Source: Aquirhabdus sp. (lineage in GTDB: Bacteria > Pseudomonadota > Gammaproteobacteria > Pseudomonadales > Moraxellaceae). From it: a stretch of 64,000 nucleotides of DNA. A program made the position numbers and the translations under genes. The DNA lies in NCBI GenBank assembly GCA_030149815.1, contig JASLHI010000049.1, positions 36,755 to 100,754 on the forward strand. Reading direction: 5' to 3'. The notes under the pieces were generated by a model. That model had not been told where the DNA came from. It saw only the letters and a program-made list of their open reading frames with translations, and did no database searches. Positions 9,571-17,403 of this stretch are shown one piece after another. Every line of letters begins with the position of its first letter. Position 1 is the first letter of the stretch.

Positions 9571-10401
9571 ATGTTTAATCTGGTCATATCCGAAGCAAAC
9601 AAGAAGCTCATCAATGAGTATCGATTGAAACTCTCTGATTTTTTGGAAATGATGGGGCGATCTTGGCGTCTGATCTTAGGCGTAGTTTTATTTTCGACAT
9701 TCGCTTCATTCGTACTCACGCTGATCTTACCAAAAAAATGGGAAGCCTCAGCGACGCTACAAATTGCAAAACTCCCCTCAGAAGATGGTGATATCACGTC
9801 TATAGAAAATTCTCTACAAAGTGTAGAAAACGTCAATCAGATGAGTTTTAAAGAAAAAATTCTCAGCGACTTACAACTACCGACAAATAATGGGCAAGAT
9901 AAGCGAAGTGATATTTTATTAGACACCCTGATTGCGCGTCCGATTAAAAAAACGGAATTGATCAATATCTCTGTAACTGCTTACAGTCAGCAGGATGCGT
10001 TAAAAAGCATTCAAACCGCGATTGCTGAACTCCAAGCGACGCAAGCTTCAATGATCACTCCCACCACAAATCGTCTGATTAAAGAATTGCAGAGCGTCCA
10101 TCAGGACATATCTAGAGTTGACAGCGACATTTCGGCACTCAACTATCAAATGTCACGCGGCGGGTATTCAGTGTCTGGTTATATCAAAGCTAAAGAGTCT
10201 GCAAAAAGAACTTTGCAATTACAGCAAGATCAACTGAAGGGTAACTTAACATTAATCGATCAGCTTGCAACAAAGCCCATTTATCCGATTGATAATTCAG
10301 ACAAACCGACATTTCCAAATCGTATGGTTTTCTTAATCTTGGGGGCGCTATTGGGATTGTTGTTGGGTAGCTTCATCGCGTGGTGGAAAGAGAAAACTTA
10401 A
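9571..10401 (+). CDS. Wzz/chain-length determinant-like membrane protein
   Basis: A 276-residue inner-membrane protein with the layout of polysaccharide co-polymerases. It has an N-terminal cytoplasmic stretch, a membrane segment near 36-53 (LILGVVLFSTFASFVLTLIL), and the Wzz-type motif LPKKWEASATLQIAK. A long periplasmic coiled-coil-prone region (about 140-235) follows, then a second membrane segment near 251-268 (MVFLILGALLGLLLGSF). Wzz proteins set O-antigen or capsule chain length, working with a Wzy polymerase. No glycosyltransferase, wza/wzc or wzy gene is visible nearby, so it is an orphan and its partner pathway is unknown. It is bracketed by a 17-bp direct repeat. Confidence 0.75.
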   Translation: MFNLVISEANKKLINEYRLKLSDFLEMMGRSWRLILGVVLFSTFASFVLTLILPKKWEASATLQIAKLPSEDGDITSIENSLQSVENVNQMSFKEKILSDLQLPTNNGQDKRSDILLDTLIARPIKKTELINISVTAYSQQDALKSIQTAIAELQATQASMITPTTNRLIKELQSVHQDISRVDSDISALNYQMSRGGYSVSGYIKAKESAKRTLQLQQDQLKGNLTLIDQLATKPIYPIDNSDKPTFPNRMVFLILGALLGLLLGSFIAWWKEKT

Positions 10402-10476
10402 GAATGGCGCAAGTCAAAGGCTTATTGCACACTACCAAGCCATAACGGTATCTACTTAGCTAGGCTTAACTTAAAG

Positions 10477-10493
10477 TTTGTTATCTTCATTTT
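10477..10493 (+). repeat. 17-bp direct repeat, right copy
   Basis: This is an exact second copy of TTTGTTATCTTCATTTT (first copy 9520-9536), about 75 bases after the Wzz-like stop codon. It lies between the convergent Wzz-like and lipoprotein genes. Confidence 0.5.
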
Positions 10494-10532
10494 CGTAGAT
10501 TAACATAAGGCTAATCTACTGCAGTCCCTAAA

Positions 10533-11057
10533 TTAATTTTGACCAAGTGTGAAAACACTGAGTGCAGCATTAACGCCATCCAACCTATGGTCATCATTTA
10601 GGGTCTGAATACTAAAAACATAATCCCCTTTATCAACTTCCAATCCACCCACTGTTAAGTCAGATCTAGCTCTAGCTTTTTCTTCATAAACACTCTCTTG
10701 GTATATTTGAGACTTCCCTCCATCTTTGTCTAATTTATATACCTTAAATAATAGTGGAATGCCTTGATGCCACTGGATAGGTGTTGATGACCCTCCCGTA
10801 ATGTCATCTGCTATCGCATTCAATTTATCAACTTCTAGCCAAGTTTCTGGCTTTGATCGGTCATGACCTTGGAAGTCCATAAGTACTAGATAAGCAACTA
10901 ATATAGTCTTTCTTTTTAGATGAACAGTTTGCTCAGCAATACTCCCAGCCTTAGAAGCATTAATTGGTGTAAAAACTAATGGTGTTTGACATGCACTTAA
11001 TCCAATACAAATAGTTAGTATGGTGAGTAGTGATTTTAATGGGTTACATGAATACAT
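10533..11057 (-). CDS. Hypothetical lipoprotein
   Basis: This 174-residue product has a lipoprotein signal: a short basic start, the hydrophobic stretch LLTILTICIGL, then lipobox LSAC at about residues 20-23, so it should be lipid-anchored in the envelope. The mature part is predicted beta-rich and has no catalytic motif I recognise. Its general layout (strand VHLKRKTILVAYLVL, then RKPETW-like and GIPLLFKVYKL segments) faintly recalls the DUF5625 lipoproteins, but I would not assign it. The ATG at 11057 is chosen because AGGAAA lies upstream and the signal peptide begins there. An earlier in-frame start at 11114 would bury the signal. Confidence 0.7.
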   Translation of the reverse strand: MYSCNPLKSLLTILTICIGLSACQTPLVFTPINASKAGSIAEQTVHLKRKTILVAYLVLMDFQGHDRSKPETWLEVDKLNAIADDITGGSSTPIQWHQGIPLLFKVYKLDKDGGKSQIYQESVYEEKARARSDLTVGGLEVDKGDYVFSIQTLNDDHRLDGVNAALSVFTLGQN

Positions 11058-11126
11058 TGTGATTTCCTGCCCAGTAAATGTAGGGTGCAATAAGCCAAAA
11101 GCGCATTGCACCAAACTCTCGATAAC

Positions 11127-12068
11127 TCAACCCCGCCCTGCTTCCAACACTTCAAACAAATCATCCGCAATCGACGTTCCAAATTGTGTATCAATCTCAC
11201 GCACACACGTCGGACTCGTGACATTGATCTCCGTCACGTACTCGCCAATCACATCCAAACCCACAAAAACCAAACCCTTCTCACGCAGCACAGGTCCAAC
11301 CCTCAAAGCAATCTCACGATCCTTTTCAGTCAGTGGTCGCGCCTCACCACGTCCGCCAGCCGCGAGATTGCCGCGCACCTCGCCATTCTGCGGAATCCGC
11401 GCCAAACAATACGGCACAGGCTCGCCATTGATCATCAAAATGCGCTTATCGCCATCAACAATCGCAGGAATATACTTCTGCGCCATGATCGGCAATTGAC
11501 CGAGATTGGTCAGCATTTCCAAGGTTGAACCGACATTCGGCACGCCAGTTTGCAAACGGAAAATCCCTGAACCACCCATACCATCCAAAGGCTTGACGAT
11601 AATATCGCCATGTTCCGCCAAGAATTCACGAATCAGCGACTGCTGCGAAGTCACCAGCGTCGGCACCATCAACTCAGGAAATTGCGTCGCAAACAGCTTT
11701 TCATTGCAATCACGCAAGCTCTGCGGACGATTAACCACCCACGCCCCTTCACGCTCCGCCTGCTCCAAAATATACGTCGTATAAACAAAGTTCATATCGA
11801 ACGGTGGATCTTTGCGCATCAAGATCACGTCGTAATCCGCCAGTGATTCACGCACCGTTTCGCCGAGTTTAAAGAAATCCTTAGTGTTCTCAAAAACATC
11901 GAGCGGTTTGATTAAACCAAAAGCCTTGCCATTATTAATGAACAAATCACTTTGCAGCACATAACCCAGCGTATGCCCTCGACGCTTGGCCGCCCACAGC
12001 ATCGCGAGTGTCGTATCTTTCTTGATGTTAATGTTTTCAATTGGATCCATGACAACGAGAACGCGCAT
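11127..12068 (-). CDS. gshB: Glutathione synthetase
   Basis: GshB is a cytosolic ATP-grasp ligase that adds glycine to gamma-glutamylcysteine in the second step of glutathione synthesis. The 313-residue protein starts with VLVVMDPIENINIKKDTTLA, has RKDPPFDMNFVYTTYIL, the ATP-grasp strand IIVKPLDGMGGSGIFRL, and the glycine-rich loop NLAAGGRGEARPLT. It ends with the metal-binding EINVTSPTCVREI segment. AAGGTTGCC precedes the ATG. Length is as expected. A copy of a dispersed repeat lies between it and pyrE. Confidence 0.97.
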   Translation of the reverse strand: MRVLVVMDPIENINIKKDTTLAMLWAAKRRGHTLGYVLQSDLFINNGKAFGLIKPLDVFENTKDFFKLGETVRESLADYDVILMRKDPPFDMNFVYTTYILEQAEREGAWVVNRPQSLRDCNEKLFATQFPELMVPTLVTSQQSLIREFLAEHGDIIVKPLDGMGGSGIFRLQTGVPNVGSTLEMLTNLGQLPIMAQKYIPAIVDGDKRILMINGEPVPYCLARIPQNGEVRGNLAAGGRGEARPLTEKDREIALRVGPVLREKGLVFVGLDVIGEYVTEINVTSPTCVREIDTQFGTSIADDLFEVLEAGRG

Positions 12069-12139
12069 GATGTGGCAACCTTTTTAATCATTAATTTAAA
12101 TCATTTATTGAGGAACAAATTGTTTTTTCAAGACATGAA

Positions 12140-12181
12140 CATCCCTCCCTTTGAAAAAGGGAGGTTAGAGGGATTTTGCTT
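12140..12181. repeat. Dispersed GGGAGG-type repeat, short copy
   Basis: CATCCCTCCCTTTGAAAAAG followed by GGAGGTTAGAGGGATTTTGC forms an inverted repeat (CCCTCCCTTT / AAAGGGAGG). It resembles the longer elements at 46403-46547 and 52111-52240. It abuts the pyrE stop codon and could double as a transcription terminator. Confidence 0.6.
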
Positions 12182-12185
12182 TTTC

Positions 12186-12908
12186 TTAAAACGCTACTTC
12201 ATCAAATAAACCACGTTGCAATGGATCACCGCCATGCGCGGGGTCAACAATTCCGAACTCGGCACGATAATTTTGCATACGCGCCAAGTCTTCATGGCGG
12301 TTTTCTTTTTTCAAGTAATTCATCAAATCAGTCATCGTCAACAACGCTTGGACAGGAATGCCATATTGCTGTTCGATCTCCTGAATCGCAGACAACGCGC
12401 CTTGACCACGTTCTTGACGATCTAGCGCGACCAATACGCCTGCAACCTTTGCGCCTGCCTGCTTCAGCACAGTCATGACCTCACGAATCGCCGTGCCTGC
12501 CGTGATCACATCATCAACAATCCAAACACGCTGACCTGACACTGGCGCGCCAACCAGCAAACCACCTTCACCGTGATCTTTGACTTCTTTGCGATTAAAC
12601 GCCCACGGCACATTCACGCCATGCTCATGCCAGAGTGCGCTTGCAGTCGCAGCAACCAGTGGAATACCTTTGTACGCTGGGCCAAACAACACGCCAACAT
12701 CTTCGCTTGCCATCATTTTTTGTGCATAACCGCTGGCGAGCAATGACAGCGCCTCGCCATCATTCAGCAAACCAGCGTTAAAGAAGTAAGGACTAATTCG
12801 ACCTGACTTTAGGGTAAACTCACCAAATTTAAGCACCCCGCGTTGCAGTGCCAACTCAATCAGCCCATGTACAGTGAATTTTTGTGGCGAAGGTTGAGAT
12901 GACGACAT
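12186..12908 (-). CDS. pyrE: Orotate phosphoribosyltransferase
   Basis: PyrE converts orotate and PRPP to orotidine 5'-monophosphate in de novo pyrimidine synthesis. The 240-residue protein has the family features FGEFTLKSGRISPYFFNAG, the loop YKGIPLVAATASALW, AFNRKEVKDHGEGG (the catalytic flexible loop), and the PRPP-binding signature RVWIVDDVITAGTAIRE. The ATG at 12908 is chosen because GGAGA lies upstream and the N-terminus is normal; the open frame continues upstream to 13115 without a plausible start. It is divergent from the exonuclease III/Crc-like gene with only about 90 bases between them. Confidence 0.97.
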   Translation of the reverse strand: MSSSQPSPQKFTVHGLIELALQRGVLKFGEFTLKSGRISPYFFNAGLLNDGEALSLLASGYAQKMMASEDVGVLFGPAYKGIPLVAATASALWHEHGVNVPWAFNRKEVKDHGEGGLLVGAPVSGQRVWIVDDVITAGTAIREVMTVLKQAGAKVAGVLVALDRQERGQGALSAIQEIEQQYGIPVQALLTMTDLMNYLKKENRHEDLARMQNYRAEFGIVDPAHGGDPLQRGLFDEVAF

Positions 12909-12999
12909 GATATTCTCCAATTTGGGGTTAGCGTGTGCACTGATAATGCAATAATCACAGTGAAACATCACATATTTATATGCAGTTGAGGATAGCGCA

Positions 13000-13803
13000 A
13001 TGATAGCAAAGGAAACAGGTTTAATCCGCATCGTTTCACTGAATGCCAACGGATTACGTTCCGCCGCCAGTAAAGGATTCATTGAATGGCTCGATGCGTC
13101 TGACATTGACATCATTTGCCTACAAGAAACCCGTTTGCAAGAACATCAATGGCTTGAGAGCCATAAACCTGCACTTTGGCACACCCATTTATTTCCTGCT
13201 GAAAAAGCAGGTTATGCAGGTACTGCTATTTATAGCCGCCTTCCTTTTAGCAAAGTCACCAATGGCTTGGGTTTTGAACTCTGCGACAGCGAAGGACGCT
13301 GCACCATTGCGACCTTTGAAGTGAATGGTAAAACATTTGATGTGGCTTCGGTATATATTCCATCAGGTTCTAGCTCGGAACTCGCTCAAGCGCGCAAAGA
13401 TGAATTTATCAAAAAAATGCTGCCGATTTTTAAAGCATGGCGTGATGAAAATCGCTCTATCGTGTTCTGTAGCGATGTGAATATCACCCATAAAGACATC
13501 GACCTAAAAAACTGGAAAGGCAATATTGGCAACTCGGGCTGTTTGCCGCATGAACGCGCGTGGATGGATGACGTGTTTGCGCTCGGCTATATTGATACGT
13601 TCCGCGAGTTAAACAAAAACGCGGAAGAATACTCATGGTGGTCAAATCGTGGGCAAGCATGGGCAAAAAATGTGGGATGGAGAATCGATTATCAGATTGC
13701 ATCATCTGACTGGAAAGATCAGATAAAAAATGTGCTTATTTATAGAGATACGCGCTTTAGTGATCACTCCCCAGTCGTCATCGATTACCAAATAGCCGAC
13801 TAA
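13000..13803 (+). CDS. Exonuclease III family protein at the crc locus
   Basis: The 267-residue protein belongs to the exonuclease/endonuclease/phosphatase fold. All ExoIII catalytic residues seem present: N16 in SLNANGLR, E43 in LQETR, Y119 in VYIPSG, D159 and N161 in SDVNI, D230 in GWRIDYQ, and D255-H256 in FSDHSPV. Exonuclease III acts on abasic sites and 3' ends of duplex DNA. Its position back-to-back with pyrE is where pseudomonads carry crc, the catabolite repression protein, and HERAWMDDVFALGYIDTFREL resembles Crc. As I recall it, Pseudomonas Crc has lost several catalytic residues, so this protein may be an active nuclease, a Crc with an intact site, or both. GAGGAT precedes the ATG. 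Confidence 0.85.
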   Translation: MIAKETGLIRIVSLNANGLRSAASKGFIEWLDASDIDIICLQETRLQEHQWLESHKPALWHTHLFPAEKAGYAGTAIYSRLPFSKVTNGLGFELCDSEGRCTIATFEVNGKTFDVASVYIPSGSSSELAQARKDEFIKKMLPIFKAWRDENRSIVFCSDVNITHKDIDLKNWKGNIGNSGCLPHERAWMDDVFALGYIDTFRELNKNAEEYSWWSNRGQAWAKNVGWRIDYQIASSDWKDQIKNVLIYRDTRFSDHSPVVIDYQIAD

Positions 13804-14196
13804 CCCACACTATGTCGGCAAACGCTTACAAAACAAGACGAATTACACTGCTTTTCACTGTTTCGTAAACGGAACATCATATGCTTGCAAGATAGGAATG
13901 TCGGTAAGGATCGCCAAAAGGGGGAGATTCCCACCGTAATTACAAAAAATACTATTGCAGTGCTCACGCACCGCAGCAGAGCATCATCCCAGAGTATCAA
14001 AAAGAGCCATATGAATCAGGACGATTTATATGGTTTCTTTTTATGTTCGAATGAATTACTCGATTCTAACGTCCCAAACACCTCGGCGGAATCACGCAAG
14101 CGTATATCCAAATCTCTCCGCACAAACACCCTCAGTTCATAATCAAAATCGTTTATCATAGCGTCCAAATGATTATTCGCTTTGGAACAAATCACC
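13804..14196. other. Intergenic region without a recognised gene
   Basis: About 390 bases lie between the exonuclease III/Crc-like gene and the methyltransferase. The only open frame of note (13885-14142, plus) has no ribosome site and an uncharacteristic composition, so it is not called. A small dyad GTGCTCACGCAC is present near 13960. No terminator with a clear U-tract was seen. Confidence 0.4.
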
Positions 14197-14796
14197 ATGA
14201 ATCGCCAAGAACTCGACTCCCTCCACACACGCTGGCGTCAAGATTTAAAATTTGAAGAGCCTGTGCTGGGTAAATCGATGCAATTCACATCCACTTGGGG
14301 ATTGTTTTCACCAGAAAAACTGGATGACGGCTCACTCATGCTGCTCGATCATATTGAGTTTAATAAAGCGGATTCGTCAATTGACCTAGGCTGTGGTTAC
14401 GGTGTGCTCGGCATGACTGCTGCACGCGAATGCCCTGAAGGTCAGCACTTACTCATTGATAAAGACTTCGTAGCTGTTGAATACGCCAAAAAAAATTGTT
14501 TTGACAATAAATTAGCAAATACCGAAGTTCAACTATCTAACGGCTTCCGCCATGTTGATCCAGCGCGACGTTTTGATTTAGTCATGTCCAATTTGCCTGC
14601 AAAAGCCAGCAAAGAACAGCATTACTTATATTTATTGGATGCATACAACGCCATGAATATCGGCGGACGCTTTTATGTCGTGACCATCAATGGTCTGCGT
14701 GAATTCATGCAAAGAACGTTTAAAGAAGTTTTCGGCAACTGCGACAAACTAAAACAAGGAAAAACGTACACCATCACGATGGCACAGAAAGACTAG
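14197..14796 (+). CDS. Class I SAM methyltransferase, RsmC-like domain
   Basis: A protein of about 199 residues with a Rossmann methyltransferase core. Motif I is IDLGCGYGVLGMTAA, followed by an acidic LLIDKDFVAVEYAKKN (motif II) and motif IV VMSNLPAK in place of the usual (N/D)PP(F/Y). The preceding TWGLFSPEKLDDGSLMLL is typical of the MTS domain (RsmC/RlmG group), which methylates exocyclic amines of guanine in rRNA. It is shorter than RsmC and RlmG because it lacks their N-terminal half, so the exact substrate is open. The ATG at 14197 is preferred to an upstream start at 14182. Confidence 0.8.
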   Translation: MNRQELDSLHTRWRQDLKFEEPVLGKSMQFTSTWGLFSPEKLDDGSLMLLDHIEFNKADSSIDLGCGYGVLGMTAARECPEGQHLLIDKDFVAVEYAKKNCFDNKLANTEVQLSNGFRHVDPARRFDLVMSNLPAKASKEQHYLYLLDAYNAMNIGGRFYVVTINGLREFMQRTFKEVFGNCDKLKQGKTYTITMAQKD

Positions 14797-14801
14797 CGTT
14801 T

Positions 14802-14834
14802 GTTTAAGGGCGAGCTCTAAACTCGCCCTTAAAC
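14802..14834. terminator. Bidirectional terminator hairpin
   Basis: A perfect 13-bp stem (GTTTAAGGGCGAG / CTCGCCCTTAAAC) with a seven-base loop lies between the stop codons of the convergent methyltransferase and lptG genes. Only short T-runs flank it, but the position and perfect pairing support a two-way terminator. Confidence 0.75.
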
Positions 14835-14854
14835 ACCGCCATTAAATTGATCTT

Positions 14855-15919
14855 TTAGCGCGCACGACGCAAGGAATAAGCACCGAGTAAAAATGCACCG
14901 ACAATCGGCAACAGCACATATAAAAAGATCACACCGCCAGCAACAAGACTGACATAGCCGACAAAATCCTGTAGATAACGGAATCCCAAACCAACCATCA
15001 GCGCAATCACCACCCGATAGCCCATCGAACGATTTCTCAGCGAGCCAAATACAAAAGAACACGCCAAAACCACCAGCGACAGTAAACCTAATGGGGCAAG
15101 CACTTTTTGCCAAAATGCCAACTTATAATCATCCGTGACGCCCGCATTATCAATCGAAACAGATCGAACATATTTGAATAATTGGCTTGGCGAGAGCTCA
15201 TCTGGTGCAGTAGTCGCGGCAGCCAGTAGTTTAGGTTTAAGATTAACGTTCCACACCTGATTCACGGTATGTACAGGCTTACTCTGCCCGCTCGGCAGAA
15301 TTTGAGCATTCGTCACACTCAGCAATATCCATGCGCTCTGACCCGCATTACCTTGATATAATCCTGAAGGACTCTCCCAGCTATTGACCATAACTTGATG
15401 ATCATCAAATTGGAACGCTTTGGTCGGCCCCAGTTCACCATTATCATTCGCATAAGAAATAAATGAAAATTCCTGCCCTTCCTTGTGCCAATAGCCGTGT
15501 ACTGCCGTATCCTGTTTCACCCCATTACGCACTGCAGTTGAGGCAATATTTGCAGGTGGAATCAGCCATTGGCTTAGTGCAAATGCAAACAAACCAAAAA
15601 TCAAAGCAGGACGCAAAACCCACACAACAATCCGCCAGACGCTCACGCCAGACGCGCGCATCACAATCAATTCACTATTTGTCGCAAGCGAGCCTAAGCC
15701 CACGACAGCACCAATCAATGCACCGATGGGTAAAATAGCGTACAAGTTCTCTGGAATTTGCAAAAATACGAAATACAGTGCGGAACCTATTCGATAATGC
15801 TCATTTAAATCACCCAATTGCCCCAAAAATACAAAGAGCATTTGTACCGTTAACAAAATCAGAATCACACCGAGCATTGCCGCAAAGGTCGCCTGACTGA
15901 CGTGACGACGCATAATCAT
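14855..15919 (-). CDS. lptG: LPS export ABC transporter permease LptG
   Basis: LptG and LptF form the inner-membrane permease of the LptB2FG transporter, which extracts lipopolysaccharide and passes it to LptC and the periplasmic bridge. The 354-residue protein has the YjgP/YjgQ family pattern. There are two or three N-terminal membrane helices, with ILPIGALIGAVVGLGSLATNSELIVMRASG in the cytoplasmic coupling region (abbreviated here to its ends), a periplasmic jellyroll-like domain (about 130-250), and C-terminal helices including LGLLSLVVLACSFVFGSLR. Its start overlaps the lptF stop by four bases, so translation is probably coupled. Confidence 0.94.
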   Translation of the reverse strand: MIMRRHVSQATFAAMLGVILILLTVQMLFVFLGQLGDLNEHYRIGSALYFVFLQIPENLYAILPIGALIGAVVGLGSLATNSELIVMRASGVSVWRIVVWVLRPALIFGLFAFALSQWLIPPANIASTAVRNGVKQDTAVHGYWHKEGQEFSFISYANDNGELGPTKAFQFDDHQVMVNSWESPSGLYQGNAGQSAWILLSVTNAQILPSGQSKPVHTVNQVWNVNLKPKLLAAATTAPDELSPSQLFKYVRSVSIDNAGVTDDYKLAFWQKVLAPLGLLSLVVLACSFVFGSLRNRSMGYRVVIALMVGLGFRYLQDFVGYVSLVAGGVIFLYVLLPIVGAFLLGAYSLRRAR

Positions 15920-17052
15920 TTCACATCTCCCACAACGACGACATTCCCACCGCCAGATGAACCACCATCTCGATCATGTTTACCTGCAAAACGCGCGGTT
16001 AAGCGCTGCTTCCTCGCCAAGAGCAACGAAAAGAACAGATAAAAAACCATCAGTGCTGGATATGCCCAGACCGATAACACGCCTTTTCCGATGCGTAATT
16101 TGATGGCCAGCAATCCAATCACCAACGCAACAAATAAGAGTAAGGCAGGAAAAAGTCGTAAAAAGCGACCTTGTCGTGGACTCACTTCTGCCAAAGGCAA
16201 TGCCAAAATCACAGCAATCAAAATCATGATCGGCATAGACCAGCGCCAACCCAATTCACTCAAGGACTTTGCATCTTTCAAATGCGTCATCAAATCAGTC
16301 GTGCGCATTGATTCTGTTGGGGTAGCCATCACATCAGCCGATTGCGCATCGTTTAGATTTAATCTGTACGTTGCAAATTGCGCTTCTGAATAATGTAACT
16401 GCCCTGCTTTCAACTCGTAGCGACGACCATCGTGTAATTCGACAATGGTATTTAAATGCTTTGGGTCGATCAGTCGAATGGCTTGTTGTGCGACGATCAA
16501 AACATCAGATCCATTCGTGGCATTTTGGTGGACAAAGACTTTGAGCAGTTTTGTTTTGTCTGGCGACTGATCTTCAGCATAAAACGTATAAGAGCCTGAG
16601 GTTATGAACTTTCGAGGGCTGACCAGATCAAAGCCTTTTTTAGAAGATTGCTCGGCCATGACTTTGGTTGCATGCTCAAACCCCCAAGGCGCAGCAAACA
16701 GCGTCAACCCTGCCTCAGAGATCATCAATAACAGCACAAATGGCCACAGCATGATGCCCAAGCTGTCACGGCTAATTCCACTGGCATTGATAACCGCCAT
16801 TTCATGATCGACATATAACCGACCAAAGACCAGCATCAATCCTGTAAAAAAACCTAACGGTAAAATTAAGGTCAGAAAATCAGGCATCCGATAAGCAACA
16901 ATCAAAAAGAGTGCGCTGACATCCAGACCGCCTTGAGCGGCAATTCCGAAATACTTAATCAGTCGCCCACCAATCATGATAAACGCCAAAAAACCCGTCA
17001 CAACCAGCGTTGTTGCGACGACTTGACGTAGCAAATAGCGATTTATAATCAC
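15916..17052 (-). CDS. lptF: LPS export ABC transporter permease LptF
   Basis: LptF is the second permease subunit of the lipopolysaccharide exporter. The 378-residue protein starts MIINRYLLRQVVATTLVVTG, typical of LptF, and has FLTLILPLGFFTGLMLVFGR and VINASGISRDSLGIML in the coupling region. A periplasmic beta domain (about 130-250) follows, and the closing membrane helices include LGWRWSMPIMILIAVILALP. It leads an lptF-lptG operon on the minus strand, divergent from pepA. The same back-to-back pepA/lptFG arrangement is common in gammaproteobacteria. Confidence 0.94.
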   Translation of the reverse strand: MIINRYLLRQVVATTLVVTGFLAFIMIGGRLIKYFGIAAQGGLDVSALFLIVAYRMPDFLTLILPLGFFTGLMLVFGRLYVDHEMAVINASGISRDSLGIMLWPFVLLLMISEAGLTLFAAPWGFEHATKVMAEQSSKKGFDLVSPRKFITSGSYTFYAEDQSPDKTKLLKVFVHQNATNGSDVLIVAQQAIRLIDPKHLNTIVELHDGRRYELKAGQLHYSEAQFATYRLNLNDAQSADVMATPTESMRTTDLMTHLKDAKSLSELGWRWSMPIMILIAVILALPLAEVSPRQGRFLRLFPALLLFVALVIGLLAIKLRIGKGVLSVWAYPALMVFYLFFSLLLARKQRLTARFAGKHDRDGGSSGGGNVVVVGDVK

Positions 17053-17403
17053 GATGTTTGATCCAAAATATTATCCAATACGCCGCTTATCGATAAACCC
17101 ATCACACAATTCCAAAAATACCTAAGCGCGCATTCGTACTTGAGGCACGATAGTGTACCTGATTGTGATCAATCATGGATAACGACAGTCACACTCATGA
17201 CGCGATTGTCTCATAGCAACAATTCAAATCGATGATTGCTCATGTAAAAGAACAATATCGCATTCAAATCACTATCAAACTACTGTTCAGAAAGGAGCGA
17301 CAATGCTTTAATGCACCGATGCATTGCGATGAAGACGTCCGCTATTTTCTCGCACCACCACATTTTTAGACATTTTAGTTAAACCGATTGGACATCACGA
17401 CTT
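17053..17403. other. Divergent promoter region lptF/pepA
   Basis: About 350 bases separate lptF (minus) and pepA (plus). It must carry the promoters for both. I could not assign -35/-10 pairs with confidence and saw no small gene, structured RNA or strong palindrome. Confidence 0.4.

Noticed and set aside
9571..10401. Capsule or O-antigen locus around the Wzz-like gene
   Set aside because: No glycosyltransferase, polymerase, flippase or export gene in the surrounding sequence.
13885..14142. 85-codon plus-strand frame between the exonuclease and methyltransferase genes
   Set aside because: No ribosome site, no recognisable pattern and biased toward Lys/Ser/Asn; treated as non-coding.
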